A stretch of 64,000 nt of DNA from Loki-b32 sp048941605 (lineage in GTDB: Archaea > Asgardarchaeota > Lokiarchaeia > Sigyniarchaeales > SOKP01), in contig JBHLNL010000003.1 of the NCBI GenBank assembly GCA_048941605.1, forward strand, positions 1 through 64,000, in the 5' to 3' direction. Of this stretch, positions 34,822 to 44,108 are shown one piece after another; position 1 is the first letter of the stretch; every line of letters begins with the position of its first letter. Position numbers and translations under genes: made by a program. Below the pieces are notes generated by a model. It did no database searches and was not told the origin of the DNA. It saw only the letters and a list, made by a program, of their open reading frames with translations.

Positions 34822-37224
34822 ATGGCTTCTGAAGTGTCTATGAAAAGGACAATAAGACTAAGAAATAACTTATTGTCCAGTAAATATGAATTATGTATCG
34901 AACGTATGAGATACTTTACTGAGATTTATAAAAAATATCTCAATGAACCTGAAATTATAAAAAGAGCAAAAGCAATTGCTCACACTCTAAAAAACATGAC
35001 AATTTTCATTAGGAATAATGAATTACTGGTAGGGAATGAAACTAGCAAAAATTTAGGAGAAAAAATTAATCTTGATTTATACTCATATGATGGAACTTTA
35101 GATAATCATAATGCTATTAAAAAATATGAAAAGAGGAAATTACAACCCTTTTATATAGAAGAAAGTGAAATTAATGAATTATTAAATCTGTTACCTTTTT
35201 GGAAAGGTAAAGCATTATACAGTGATATTATCTCGCAAAAAGTTTATGATAAAAAGTTAATTGTAGGAATGGACAGCATTAGTTCAGCAGCACCTAATAT
35301 TGCTATAGCAAATGGGACTAATGAGGGTCATATATGCGTAGGCTATGATAAACTTCTAAAATTAGGGTATAAAGGAATTATTAAAGAAGTGGAATCATAT
35401 CAATCAAAAATCGAAAGCAACGATATTGAATATAATGATAAATTTAACTTCTACGAAGCTGTAAAAATTTGTTATAATGCAGCTATTCAGTTTTCAAGAA
35501 GATATGCTGAATTGGCTTATAAATTGGCTTTAAATGAAGAAAATGCGCAAAGAAAGAAACAACTTGAAATTATCGGAGCCATGATGGAGAAATTCACTAG
35601 AGAAACTGCTAATTCATTCTATGAGGCAGTTCAACTTATAAACTTCACTCAAAATATCATAAATATAATTTATCAAAGAAGTGTAGTTGCCTTAGGTAGG
35701 CTAGATCAAATTCTATGGCCATATTACAAGAAAAATATAGACGAAAACAAAATTACAAGAGATTTTGCTTTAGAATTGATTGAAGAATTAAATTTGAAGT
35801 TAACTTGGAATGTTACCTTATTACCTACGGATTATACTACTATCTCAAATGCACTTGGTCTAAATACACAAACAGTAACCATTTCAGGCGTAGATAGGGA
35901 AGGAGATGATGCTACAAATGAAGTTTCATATCTATTTCTTGAAGCTTATAAGAATATCAAAGCATTAACTAGTGATCTCTCTATAAGAATTCATAAGAAC
36001 ACCCCTGATCAATTCCTAAAAGAAGCCTTAAAAGTGTTTCAATCTACATCTGGAATCGCTTTCTATAATGATGATGTAATTATTCCTGCCATGAAGAAAG
36101 CTGGTTATACTAGAGAAGATGCTTATAACTATGCAATAATAGGATGTGTGGAACCTACAAGTCAAGGGAACACTTTTGCTGCAACAGGGCGAATATTTAT
36201 TAATTTACCTGGTGTTCTTGAACTAACTTTAAATAATGGATATTGTAATTTAACACATCAAATAAGTGGATTAGAAACAGGAGATGTTTCAAACTTTCTA
36301 ACTTATGATGACTTTTATAAAGCTTTTATTCATCAATTATGTTATAATATTGATAAATCTGTAAAAATTGCTGATATTGGAGATGAGGAAACGAATAAAT
36401 TTATGCCACAGCCATTTGTTTCTGCTATCATTGATGGATGTCTGGCTAAGGGTAAAGATTATACTGCTGGTGGGGCTGTTTATAACTTCTCTTCCATTAC
36501 AGCCTATGGATTTGCAACTTTAGTAGATTCACTTTATAATATAAAAAAAGTAGTTTATGAAGAAAAATTAATGTCGCTACCAGAATTACTTCAAATTTTG
36601 AATTCTAACTTTAAGGGACAAGAAGATTTAAGACAAAAGTTAATAAACAGGTACGATAAATGGGGAAATGATAAAGGAGATATTGATAAATTTGCATATG
36701 AGTTATGGGATTTATTCTGCTCTGAAGTAGCTAAACATAAATGCAACAGAAATGGTCGTTATAATCCAGGAGCCTATTCCATGGGAATACATGTAATCGA
36801 AGGATTGTTTACTAGAGCTTCTGCTGATGGAAGAAGGGCAATGCAACCATTATCTAATAGCCTTTCTCCCGTTAATAATATGGAAAGAAATGGCCTTACA
36901 GCTGCGTTAAATTCAATCGCTAATCTAAATTATAAATTAGCCATAAATGGAGTTGCAGTAAATATTCGAATTCATCCTCAAAATCTCATGAGTGAGGAAA
37001 ATATAGATAAATTTTATTATCTTTTAAAGGGATATTTTGAAAAGGGAGGAATGCAATTACAACCTACCGCAGTCTCAACTGAGACTTTAAGAGATGCGCA
37101 AAAGAATCCTGAAAACTATTCCGATTTGATCGTAAAAGTTGGTGGATATAACGCAACTTTTATAGATCTTGGGACTCCAATTCAAAATGATATCATTAAT
37201 AGATTAGAACATAAGCATTACTAA
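34822..37224 (+). CDS. Glycyl radical enzyme (dehydratase/lyase type)
   Basis: 800 residues of the pyruvate formate-lyase superfamily. The thiyl Cys442 lies in GCVEP with the general base Glu444; that CVE pattern belongs to diol/glycerol dehydratases, choline lyase and aryl decarboxylases rather than pyruvate formate-lyase. The C-terminal glycyl loop KVGGYNATFIDL puts the radical on Gly775, then IQNDIINRLEH, as in the family. Cytosolic and oxygen-sensitive. No adjacent activase; candidates are the radical SAM proteins at 30663 and 52131. The substrate is not assignable by eye. Its own promoter lies in the divergent region shared with the crotonase genes. Confidence 0.92.
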   Translation: MASEVSMKRTIRLRNNLLSSKYELCIERMRYFTEIYKKYLNEPEIIKRAKAIAHTLKNMTIFIRNNELLVGNETSKNLGEKINLDLYSYDGTLDNHNAIKKYEKRKLQPFYIEESEINELLNLLPFWKGKALYSDIISQKVYDKKLIVGMDSISSAAPNIAIANGTNEGHICVGYDKLLKLGYKGIIKEVESYQSKIESNDIEYNDKFNFYEAVKICYNAAIQFSRRYAELAYKLALNEENAQRKKQLEIIGAMMEKFTRETANSFYEAVQLINFTQNIINIIYQRSVVALGRLDQILWPYYKKNIDENKITRDFALELIEELNLKLTWNVTLLPTDYTTISNALGLNTQTVTISGVDREGDDATNEVSYLFLEAYKNIKALTSDLSIRIHKNTPDQFLKEALKVFQSTSGIAFYNDDVIIPAMKKAGYTREDAYNYAIIGCVEPTSQGNTFAATGRIFINLPGVLELTLNNGYCNLTHQISGLETGDVSNFLTYDDFYKAFIHQLCYNIDKSVKIADIGDEETNKFMPQPFVSAIIDGCLAKGKDYTAGGAVYNFSSITAYGFATLVDSLYNIKKVVYEEKLMSLPELLQILNSNFKGQEDLRQKLINRYDKWGNDKGDIDKFAYELWDLFCSEVAKHKCNRNGRYNPGAYSMGIHVIEGLFTRASADGRRAMQPLSNSLSPVNNMERNGLTAALNSIANLNYKLAINGVAVNIRIHPQNLMSEENIDKFYYLLKGYFEKGGMQLQPTAVSTETLRDAQKNPENYSDLIVKVGGYNATFIDLGTPIQNDIINRLEHKHY

Positions 37225-37297
37225 TTTTTTGTTGATTATTTATATTTGATTTTACTATATTTATATGATTAAATGAAACCATTTTTTATCCTTTCAA

Positions 37298-37828
37298 ATG
37301 AAAAATTTGCCAATTTGCTATTATTGTGAAATTATTTTAAATGAGATTCCGTATCGATGCAAGTTTTGTGGAATGATCTTTTGTAATAAGCATAGATTAC
37401 CGGAAAATCATAAATGCCCCTTTGATTTAAGAAAGAAAAGCCAAGATCTTAATTTTATGGAATATAATCACCTCTTATATCAAGATGCATTGGAGTTTGT
37501 CAGTAAAGAGTTAACAGTAGCGAAGATTTATGATTATGTCTCGATGAAATCAATGAGCAAAACTGAAGCTGTTGACTTGTTAAATTATTTAATAGAGAAT
37601 AGTGACAATAACGAAATTATAAAGGTTACTCTCCAAGCATTCAAGGTTTTAGAATTGAAAAGTGATAAGGTATTTAGGGTTCTTGAAGCTTGCCTGATTT
37701 CGGAAGAAGATCCAGGAGTAAAAAAAATCGCACAAGATGTAATTACTTATATTTTTCCAAAAAAAAGTAAAAGATTGTTGAATTGGCTTTATGAAAACAA
37801 AGATAAATTAAAAAAAAATAAAAATTAG
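37298..37828 (+). CDS. AN1-type zinc-finger protein with helical C-terminal region
   Basis: 176 residues. The first 40 form a textbook AN1 finger: C7, C10, C21, C24, C29, H32, H38, C40, with FCNKHRLPENHKCPFD. In eukaryotes AN1 fingers occur in ubiquitin- and stress-linked proteins (ZFAND family); in archaea they are common in Asgard lineages. The remaining 130 residues are all-helical, with HEAT-like repeats (IIKVTLQAFKVLELKSDK; EDPGVKKIAQDVITYIF). No membrane segment. It follows the glycyl radical gene after 73 bases and is convergent with the MFS genes. Confidence 0.88.
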   Translation: MKNLPICYYCEIILNEIPYRCKFCGMIFCNKHRLPENHKCPFDLRKKSQDLNFMEYNHLLYQDALEFVSKELTVAKIYDYVSMKSMSKTEAVDLLNYLIENSDNNEIIKVTLQAFKVLELKSDKVFRVLEACLISEEDPGVKKIAQDVITYIFPKKSKRLLNWLYENKDKLKKNKN

Positions 37829-37838
37829 AAAGTTAATA

Positions 37839-39128
37839 TTATTCTGGTATCATATCAATAATTATATCAATTTTTTCAGTTTCTTTTTTTTTATTGTTGT
37901 TATTTACTCGAGTATGCGCAATCCACCATAATAGAAGTGTTATTGTCATTCCTAAAATTGAACAAGAAAGAAATAAGTTAGTTACTCCGACTATTTCAGA
38001 TAAAGGTCCAGTAATTACAGCAGCAATTGGAGTTATTGCCGATGATATGGCCCAATCGAGAGAAGATAATCTTCCCATTTTATCTGCGGGAACTTCTAAT
38101 TGCATTATAGTTAAATAAATAGTATTCAGGATTGGTACAGTTATACCTGTGATACTGGAAATAATGCCCAACATTAAAAATAATCGATATGGAGTTATAG
38201 CAATAATACCTCCTGTCAACATTAAAATAAATTCAAGTCCAAAGTATGTGAAAAGAGCATGTTTCCATTCTTTCTTTATGGAGGTTACTAATGCGCCTAA
38301 AAGCATTCCCCCATTCATAAATGTTATAATAAATGCTAGATTAGAAGCATCTCCTGAATGGTTATATCTGATAAAATAGGGCATTAAGATGTTGATTGGA
38401 ACTAATAGAAAGTTAACAAACATAGATATAAGAAGCATCATAAAAACAATAGGAATTGATTTCAATGTATTGATTCCAATTTTAAAATCTTCTAGAAATG
38501 AATTTTTTTTAACAATTGCTTCTTCACTTGTAACTTTAGGAATTTTTGTTATAATTAGAGGAATGAATGCTATAATAAATGTAAGTGGATCAATCCATAG
38601 TACGATTTCAATTGGAATAAACGAGATCAACATCGCACCTATTACCGGACCTATTATTTGAATAAAACTTCTAAAGAAAAAATTAACGCCATTCATTCTA
38701 CTTAATTTGTCTTTCGGTACCATCGTAGGAACAATAGCACTTACCGTTGGAATATGAAAACCTTGAAAGATTCCTAGTAGACTCATTATCCCAACTATTA
38801 GTATCGGATTTGTCCCCCCAAAATTGAATATTATTATTACAAGAAGCATAACATATGCTTGTAGCGAATCCACCACCACAATAATAGTCTTTCGATTCCA
38901 TTTATCTATAATAACACCAGTTAAAGCGACCACAATTGTCATCGGTAAAATATAAAAGAAACTCGCTAATGAAAGCAACATTGTACTTCCAGTTAAATCC
39001 GTTATCCACCATATAATTGCGAAATGAGATATTGATGATCCTAACACTGAAAACAACTGACCTATCCAGAAAATGACATAACTCTTAAAGGTTTGATTAC
39101 TTGCTACTTCTTCTGTTACTTTTATCAC
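37839..39128 (-). CDS. MFS exporter of the MefA/enterobactin-exporter type, copy 1 of 3
   Basis: 429 residues with about twelve membrane helices. The N-terminal FWIGQLFSVLGSSISHFAIIWWITDLTGS and the loop-2/3 motif GVIIDKWNRKTIIVVVDSLQA are typical of the MFS drug-efflux group that includes macrolide and siderophore exporters. The loop PKDKLSRMNGVNFFF lies before helix 5. A short charged C-terminal tail follows. Last gene of the train 45756-37839; 34 bases separate it from copy 2. Exported compound unknown. Confidence 0.88.
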   Translation of the reverse strand: MIKVTEEVASNQTFKSYVIFWIGQLFSVLGSSISHFAIIWWITDLTGSTMLLSLASFFYILPMTIVVALTGVIIDKWNRKTIIVVVDSLQAYVMLLVIIIFNFGGTNPILIVGIMSLLGIFQGFHIPTVSAIVPTMVPKDKLSRMNGVNFFFRSFIQIIGPVIGAMLISFIPIEIVLWIDPLTFIIAFIPLIITKIPKVTSEEAIVKKNSFLEDFKIGINTLKSIPIVFMMLLISMFVNFLLVPINILMPYFIRYNHSGDASNLAFIITFMNGGMLLGALVTSIKKEWKHALFTYFGLEFILMLTGGIIAITPYRLFLMLGIISSITGITVPILNTIYLTIMQLEVPADKMGRLSSLDWAISSAITPIAAVITGPLSEIVGVTNLFLSCSILGMTITLLLWWIAHTRVNNNNKKKETEKIDIIIDMIPE

Positions 39129-39162
39129 CTTTTCTTATATTTTTTAAAAAAAAAGATAAAAT

Positions 39163-40452
39163 TTAGATAGAAATTTCCTCTATTTGTCCATTAATTCTTT
39201 CAAGGGCTCCTTTACTTTCGATATCTACTTTACTAATACCTGTGAATGTCCATATTGCTATGGTATAGCCAAAACCGATTAATCCACAACCGAAAAATAA
39301 AAGTGGAATGCCAATAAGTTCTGCGATAGGGCCAGCTATAATTGTTGCGATTGGTGATATTGCCATAGATAGAGTCTGATCTATTGATGTTACTCTGCCA
39401 ATTTTATCTGTAGGTACTGTAGTTTGCAGGAATGTTTGGTATAGTGCATTTATTATTGGTAGATTAAAGCCGAGAATAAAGCCACCAAGACCACCAATAA
39501 CTAAGAATGTACCTTTAGGAGCTAATCCCAGTATCATATAACCTATTAAGGCAAATAAAATAGTAAGAAATATTACTCTAATTTTATTATTCCAATGTTT
39601 CTTAACTGAAGTAAGCACAGCACCAGAAATCATACCTGCTTGAAAAATAATTGTTGCTAAAGCATAAAGCAAAGCCGTTCCGTTATGGTCTACATAAATG
39701 AATAATGACAAAAGTGCATTTAATGGTTGTATTAGAAAATTTAGTAACATTGAAAGAATTATTAGAGTTGTTAATCCTGGTATTATTTTTAAAGTTCTGA
39801 TTCCTAATCTAAACTCTTTAAAGAAGCTTGTCTTTTTAATTAATTCTTGTGCTTCTGATTTACGGTTAAATGAAGGAATTTTGATAAATACCAATGGAAT
39901 TAATGCTATATAGAATGTAATTATGTCAATCCATAGTAATTGCTTAATCGCTAAAAAGACATAAAGAAATGCTGCTAAACCTGGCGCAAGTAATTGGACA
40001 ACTCCAGTAAACAGATAATTAATACCATTAATCCTAGATAATTTCTCTTTTGGAACCATTGCTGGGATAATTGCATTCACGGTTGGTAAGTGAAATGCTT
40101 GAAATATACTACGCAGGCTTATAAAACCAATCACTATCCAAACATTAGCAATATTGAAATGAAAGAGCATTATTAGGACAAATGTGACTATTGCTTGCCC
40201 AGAATCCACAATCCCTATTAGAATTTTGCGATTAACTTTATCTGCTAAAACTCCAGCTATAGGCATAAATATTGTCATCAATAAAATATTCGAAAATATT
40301 GCAATTGAAAGAATAATCGCACTTTGAGTTGTCTCTGTTATCCACCAGATAAGGACAAAATATGCTACTGAAGACCCAAACAATGAAAATAATTGGCCCG
40401 ACCAAAAAAGCATATAACTCCTAAAAGTTTTTTTACTTGCTGTTTGCTCCAT
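39163..40452 (-). CDS. MFS exporter of the MefA type, copy 2 of 3
   Basis: 429 residues, twelve membrane helices, same signatures as its neighbours (FWSGQLFSLFGSSVAYFVLIWWITETTQS; GVLADKVNRKILIGIVDSGQA; PKEKLSRINGINYLF). Upstream of the start, the sequence on the coding strand reads TTAGGAAATTAGGGGAT, identical to the end of the aminopeptidase gene plus ribosome site before copy 3, which marks a tandem duplication. An 88-base AT-rich, T-repetitive spacer separates it from copy 3. Confidence 0.88.
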   Translation of the reverse strand: MEQTASKKTFRSYMLFWSGQLFSLFGSSVAYFVLIWWITETTQSAIILSIAIFSNILLMTIFMPIAGVLADKVNRKILIGIVDSGQAIVTFVLIMLFHFNIANVWIVIGFISLRSIFQAFHLPTVNAIIPAMVPKEKLSRINGINYLFTGVVQLLAPGLAAFLYVFLAIKQLLWIDIITFYIALIPLVFIKIPSFNRKSEAQELIKKTSFFKEFRLGIRTLKIIPGLTTLIILSMLLNFLIQPLNALLSLFIYVDHNGTALLYALATIIFQAGMISGAVLTSVKKHWNNKIRVIFLTILFALIGYMILGLAPKGTFLVIGGLGGFILGFNLPIINALYQTFLQTTVPTDKIGRVTSIDQTLSMAISPIATIIAGPIAELIGIPLLFFGCGLIGFGYTIAIWTFTGISKVDIESKGALERINGQIEEISI

Positions 40453-40540
40453 ATAATATCCCCTAATTTCCTAATTTCTTTTTTATATTCTTTTTAATTT
40501 TTTTTTAAATTCTTTTTAATTTTTTATTATTATTTTTGTT

Positions 40541-41800
40541 TTAATTTTTGTTTTCGATATTTCCATTTATTTCCTTATCATAATCTATATGTCGAAGATT
40601 AGTAAACATGTATGCCGATAGCGAGACTATTATCCCTAATATTGCACAATAAAAGTACAACCAAGAAACACCAAACAGTTCACTTAAAGGTCCCGATACA
40701 ATTGCTCCTATAGGTGAAGCAACCATAGAAAGCGTATTCAGAATTGAAAAAACCCTCCCCATTTTATCCTGAGGGACTGTTTTTTGTACGACTGTTAGTA
40801 CTATTGTATTTACAATGGGCAAAATGAAACCTAAAACAAATGCACCTGAACCCATCAATGGATAAAATCCAATTGGAGCAATTGCATACATTAGATATCC
40901 AATATTTAAAACAACAATTCCAATAAACATAGTCCTAATTGAATTTTTCCATTTTTTTTTAATTGAAGGAATTATCGCTCCTATAATCATACCAGCCTGT
41001 AAAATCATCTCTAATATTGCTAATGTAAAATAGTCTCCACCGTGGAAAATCAATATAAAGAAGGGCATAAGTACAATTAAAGGTTGAATTAACATGTTTA
41101 ATAGCATAGCAGTACTCATAATTTTTAAGAGTCCTGGGATACTTCTAAGTACTGTAAAACCTTCCATCATTTCTTTAAAAAATGAATTCTTTTTATTTAC
41201 ATCTAAATTAATATTGACTCTAGGGATTTTAACTAATAAAAGTGGAATTAAACTTATAAAAAAAGTAATAACATCAAACCATAACACGATTTTTATTGGG
41301 AAAAAGAATAATAATGTTGCTCCAACCACAGGTCCTATTAATTGGATAAGCCCTGTAAAAAAGTAATTAATTCCATTTATTCTCCCTAACTTATCTTTTG
41401 GAACCATCGAAGGCATTATTGCCCCTACAACCGGTGAATGAAACGATTGAAACACACTTCGAATACCAATAAATATAAGGACAATCCAAACTTGAGCTGC
41501 ATCGAAGATAAAAAATATAGTTAAAAGTAACGTAAAGTAAGCTTGTAATGAATCTACAATTAAAATTATATTCTTTCGATTGTATCGATCAGAAATAACA
41601 CCTGCTATGGGAGTTAAAATTACCATAGGAATTAAAAAAATAAAATTACTCAGAGCTAACATTGTTTCACTACCAGTCACCACAGTAATCCAAACATTAA
41701 TAACAAAAAAAACAATTAATGAACCCAACAAGGAAAACAACTGTCCTGTCCAAAAAAATAAATAAGATTTAAACGTTTGTTGATCTGCTAATTCTGCCAT
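40541..41800 (-). CDS. MFS exporter of the MefA type, copy 3 of 3
   Basis: 419 residues with twelve membrane helices, signatures FWTGQLFSLLGSLIVFFVI, GVISDRYNRKNIILIVDSLQA and PKDKLGRINGINYFF. It starts 9 bases after the M29 aminopeptidase stop, so the AGGGGAT ribosome site overlaps that stop codon. Three exporters in a row, all of the same group but well diverged, suggest functional heteromers or a broadened substrate range; both are inference. Confidence 0.88.
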   Translation of the reverse strand: MAELADQQTFKSYLFFWTGQLFSLLGSLIVFFVINVWITVVTGSETMLALSNFIFLIPMVILTPIAGVISDRYNRKNIILIVDSLQAYFTLLLTIFFIFDAAQVWIVLIFIGIRSVFQSFHSPVVGAIMPSMVPKDKLGRINGINYFFTGLIQLIGPVVGATLLFFFPIKIVLWFDVITFFISLIPLLLVKIPRVNINLDVNKKNSFFKEMMEGFTVLRSIPGLLKIMSTAMLLNMLIQPLIVLMPFFILIFHGGDYFTLAILEMILQAGMIIGAIIPSIKKKWKNSIRTMFIGIVVLNIGYLMYAIAPIGFYPLMGSGAFVLGFILPIVNTIVLTVVQKTVPQDKMGRVFSILNTLSMVASPIGAIVSGPLSELFGVSWLYFYCAILGIIVSLSAYMFTNLRHIDYDKEINGNIENKN

Positions 41801-41809
41801 AAAAATCCC

Positions 41810-42934
41810 CTAATTTCCTAAATTTTTAATTTTCCATCTACCTTCTTCATAAATTACTTTATCATCAGCGATTATTTTTGAACCTGGCACTTTCATATCC
41901 TTTAGTATGTCCCAGTGAATTGAAGAAATATTCTTTGAACCAGCTTCTTGAATGCCAAGTCCTAACGCACAATGTATTGTTCCACTGAGTTTTTCATCGA
42001 ATAACATATTTTTCGTAAATTTTGTTACACCATGATTCGTCCCTATTGCAAATTCTCCAATTTTATTTGCATTCTCTACCGTCAATATTTCTTGAAGAAT
42101 ACCTTCACCTTTAACTGCTGCCGATTTAGATACTAAACCATTTTTAAACTCTAAATATATATCTTCAACTTCTTTCCCCATGTATATCCCCGGATAAGTA
42201 AATTTAATATGGCCATTAACAGAATCCTCAACAGGACTAGTAAAAATTTCACCGTCTGGCAAATTAAATTTACCACAGCTATTTATCCATTTTCTTCCTT
42301 CAACTGATAGTGATAAATCTGTATCTTCTCCAATAACTCGGATTTTTTTAACTTTATTGAGGTAATCACATATTATGCTCTGCTTTTTTTCCATTTCTAG
42401 CCATTCTTTAACTGGATCATCTTTATCTAAAAATAATGCTTTTTGAACAAATTCAAAATATGAAAATAAGTCCATATTTGCTTCCTGAGCATGAGCATTG
42501 CAAGGATAGGGTATAACAATCCACTTTAATTCTCCAGCTGAAGTTCTATCCTCTTGAATCTTTCTTAACTCTTTCCGTTTAGGAGCTCCCATATATACTG
42601 AAAATTTCTTAGGATCAATCTCACTAAATTTACGTGTATTATAATCAGCTATTATTTCAATTAGATGATCATATTCTGTAAATATTAGCTCCTCTGCTTT
42701 ACTGACATATGACAATTGTTCCTCAGAAGCTAATTTAAAGAAAGTTTCACTTATCCCATCAATACCTGGGACAATCAATTTATGAGCCCCAGCTTTAATT
42801 ATTTCCATATTTAATGCTTGAAATAATTCTTTCGCTAATGCAGGACCCCCTATATAGACTTTATCCCCTTTTTTTACCTCTAGTGAATATTCTACAACTA
42901 TTTTAGCTAGCTTTTTGTAAACTGTATTAATCAT
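41810..42934 (-). CDS. M29-family aminopeptidase, copy 1
   Basis: 374 residues of the AmpS/PepS (M29) family of metal-dependent aminopeptidases. Conserved elements: NAHAQEANMDLFSYF near residue 144, LPDGEIFTSPVEDSVNG near 225, GEFAIGTNHGVTKFTKN near 295, GTIHCALGLGIQEAGSKN near 323 and IHWDILKDM near 345. The late Glu, the His of TIH and the His/Asp of HWD are the expected metal ligands. No signal peptide, so it acts on intracellular peptides. Tandem paralogue upstream; MFS genes downstream. Confidence 0.9.
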   Translation of the reverse strand: MINTVYKKLAKIVVEYSLEVKKGDKVYIGGPALAKELFQALNMEIIKAGAHKLIVPGIDGISETFFKLASEEQLSYVSKAEELIFTEYDHLIEIIADYNTRKFSEIDPKKFSVYMGAPKRKELRKIQEDRTSAGELKWIVIPYPCNAHAQEANMDLFSYFEFVQKALFLDKDDPVKEWLEMEKKQSIICDYLNKVKKIRVIGEDTDLSLSVEGRKWINSCGKFNLPDGEIFTSPVEDSVNGHIKFTYPGIYMGKEVEDIYLEFKNGLVSKSAAVKGEGILQEILTVENANKIGEFAIGTNHGVTKFTKNMLFDEKLSGTIHCALGLGIQEAGSKNISSIHWDILKDMKVPGSKIIADDKVIYEEGRWKIKNLGN

Positions 42935-42976
42935 TTTTTATTAATACCTCGTTTTTATATTTTTTATCTTCTAAAT

Positions 42977-44086
42977 TCAAATTTTCCAATTTCCCTCTTC
43001 ATAAATTATTTTAGTATCAGCAATAATTTTTGAACCTGGCACTTTCATATCTTTTAAAATATCCCAATGTATAGAACTATCATTTTTTGAACCCAATTCC
43101 TTAAATCCAGCCCCAAGAGCACAATGAATTGTACCTCCCATTTTTTCATCAAAAAGCATCTCTTTGGTAAATTTAGTGATATTATAATTTGTTCCAATGG
43201 CAAATTCCCCTAGAATATCCGCATTTTCTATTTGTAAAATTTCTTTTAATAACTCATTCCCTTTATCTGCTGAATAATTAATAACTTTTCCATCTTTAAA
43301 TTCTAAATATATATTTTGAACTTCATTCCCTTGATAAATTCCAGGATATGTAAATCGAATATGTCCATTAACAGAATTTTCTATCGGACTTGTACAGACT
43401 TCACCATCTGGTAAGTTTAAATGGCCACAATCATTTTCCCAAACCCTATCTTTTGTTGACATAGTTAGATCAGTATCTTCACCAAGGATATGGATTTTTT
43501 CACTCTTATTCAAATAATCGATTATTTTTTCTTGCTTTCTTTCAATTTTTAACCATTCTTTTACAGGATCCTCTTTATCAAGGAATAAGGCTTTCTCAAT
43601 AAATTCAAAATAAGAAAATAAATCCATATTTGCCTCTTGAGCTAACGAGTTACATGGAAAAGGTAAAACTAGATATTTCAATTCTCTAGTCCCCATTCTT
43701 TTCATTAATATCTCCCAAATTTCTCTATTACTAGGTGACCCCATAGCTATTGAAATTTTTTTAGTGTCAACCATACTTAATTTCCGAGTATTGTAATCTC
43801 CTAATATCTCTATATAAACATCAAATTCTTGAAGTATCTTTTTTATTATCGGATCTACATATTGTAATTGTTCTTCAGATGCATATTTAAATTTTAACTC
43901 TCGATTTCCTTCAATTCCTGGATTAAGAAGGGGATATCCCCCTGATTTAATAGTTTCAACATAAAGCGCTTGAAATAGATCTTTTGCTAAAGCGGGACCA
44001 CTAATAAATACTCTATCTCCTTTTTTTACATTAGTAGAGAAATTTATTGCTAATTTAGCTAATTTTTCATAAAATAGATTGATCAT
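42977..44086 (-). CDS. M29-family aminopeptidase, copy 2
   Basis: 369 residues, paralogue of the next gene with the same landmarks (NSLAQEANMDLFSYF, LPDGEVCTSPIENSVNG, GTIHCALGAGFKELGSKN, IHWDILKDM). Metal-ligand residues are retained in both copies, so both are probably active. Spacing is 22 bases from the coiled-coil gene upstream and 42 to the next copy. Co-occurrence with three exporters could mean a peptide-processing and export route; this is inference from position only. Confidence 0.9.
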   Translation of the reverse strand: MINLFYEKLAKLAINFSTNVKKGDRVFISGPALAKDLFQALYVETIKSGGYPLLNPGIEGNRELKFKYASEEQLQYVDPIIKKILQEFDVYIEILGDYNTRKLSMVDTKKISIAMGSPSNREIWEILMKRMGTRELKYLVLPFPCNSLAQEANMDLFSYFEFIEKALFLDKEDPVKEWLKIERKQEKIIDYLNKSEKIHILGEDTDLTMSTKDRVWENDCGHLNLPDGEVCTSPIENSVNGHIRFTYPGIYQGNEVQNIYLEFKDGKVINYSADKGNELLKEILQIENADILGEFAIGTNYNITKFTKEMLFDEKMGGTIHCALGAGFKELGSKNDSSIHWDILKDMKVPGSKIIADTKIIYEEGNWKI

Positions 44087-44108
44087 ATTAAATATTTACC
44101 TCGATTTA

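Noticed and set aside
40453..40540. T-rich repeated spacer as an RNA terminator array
   Set aside because: Simple AT low complexity; genes on either side are transcribed through it in the same train, so a terminator there is unlikely.
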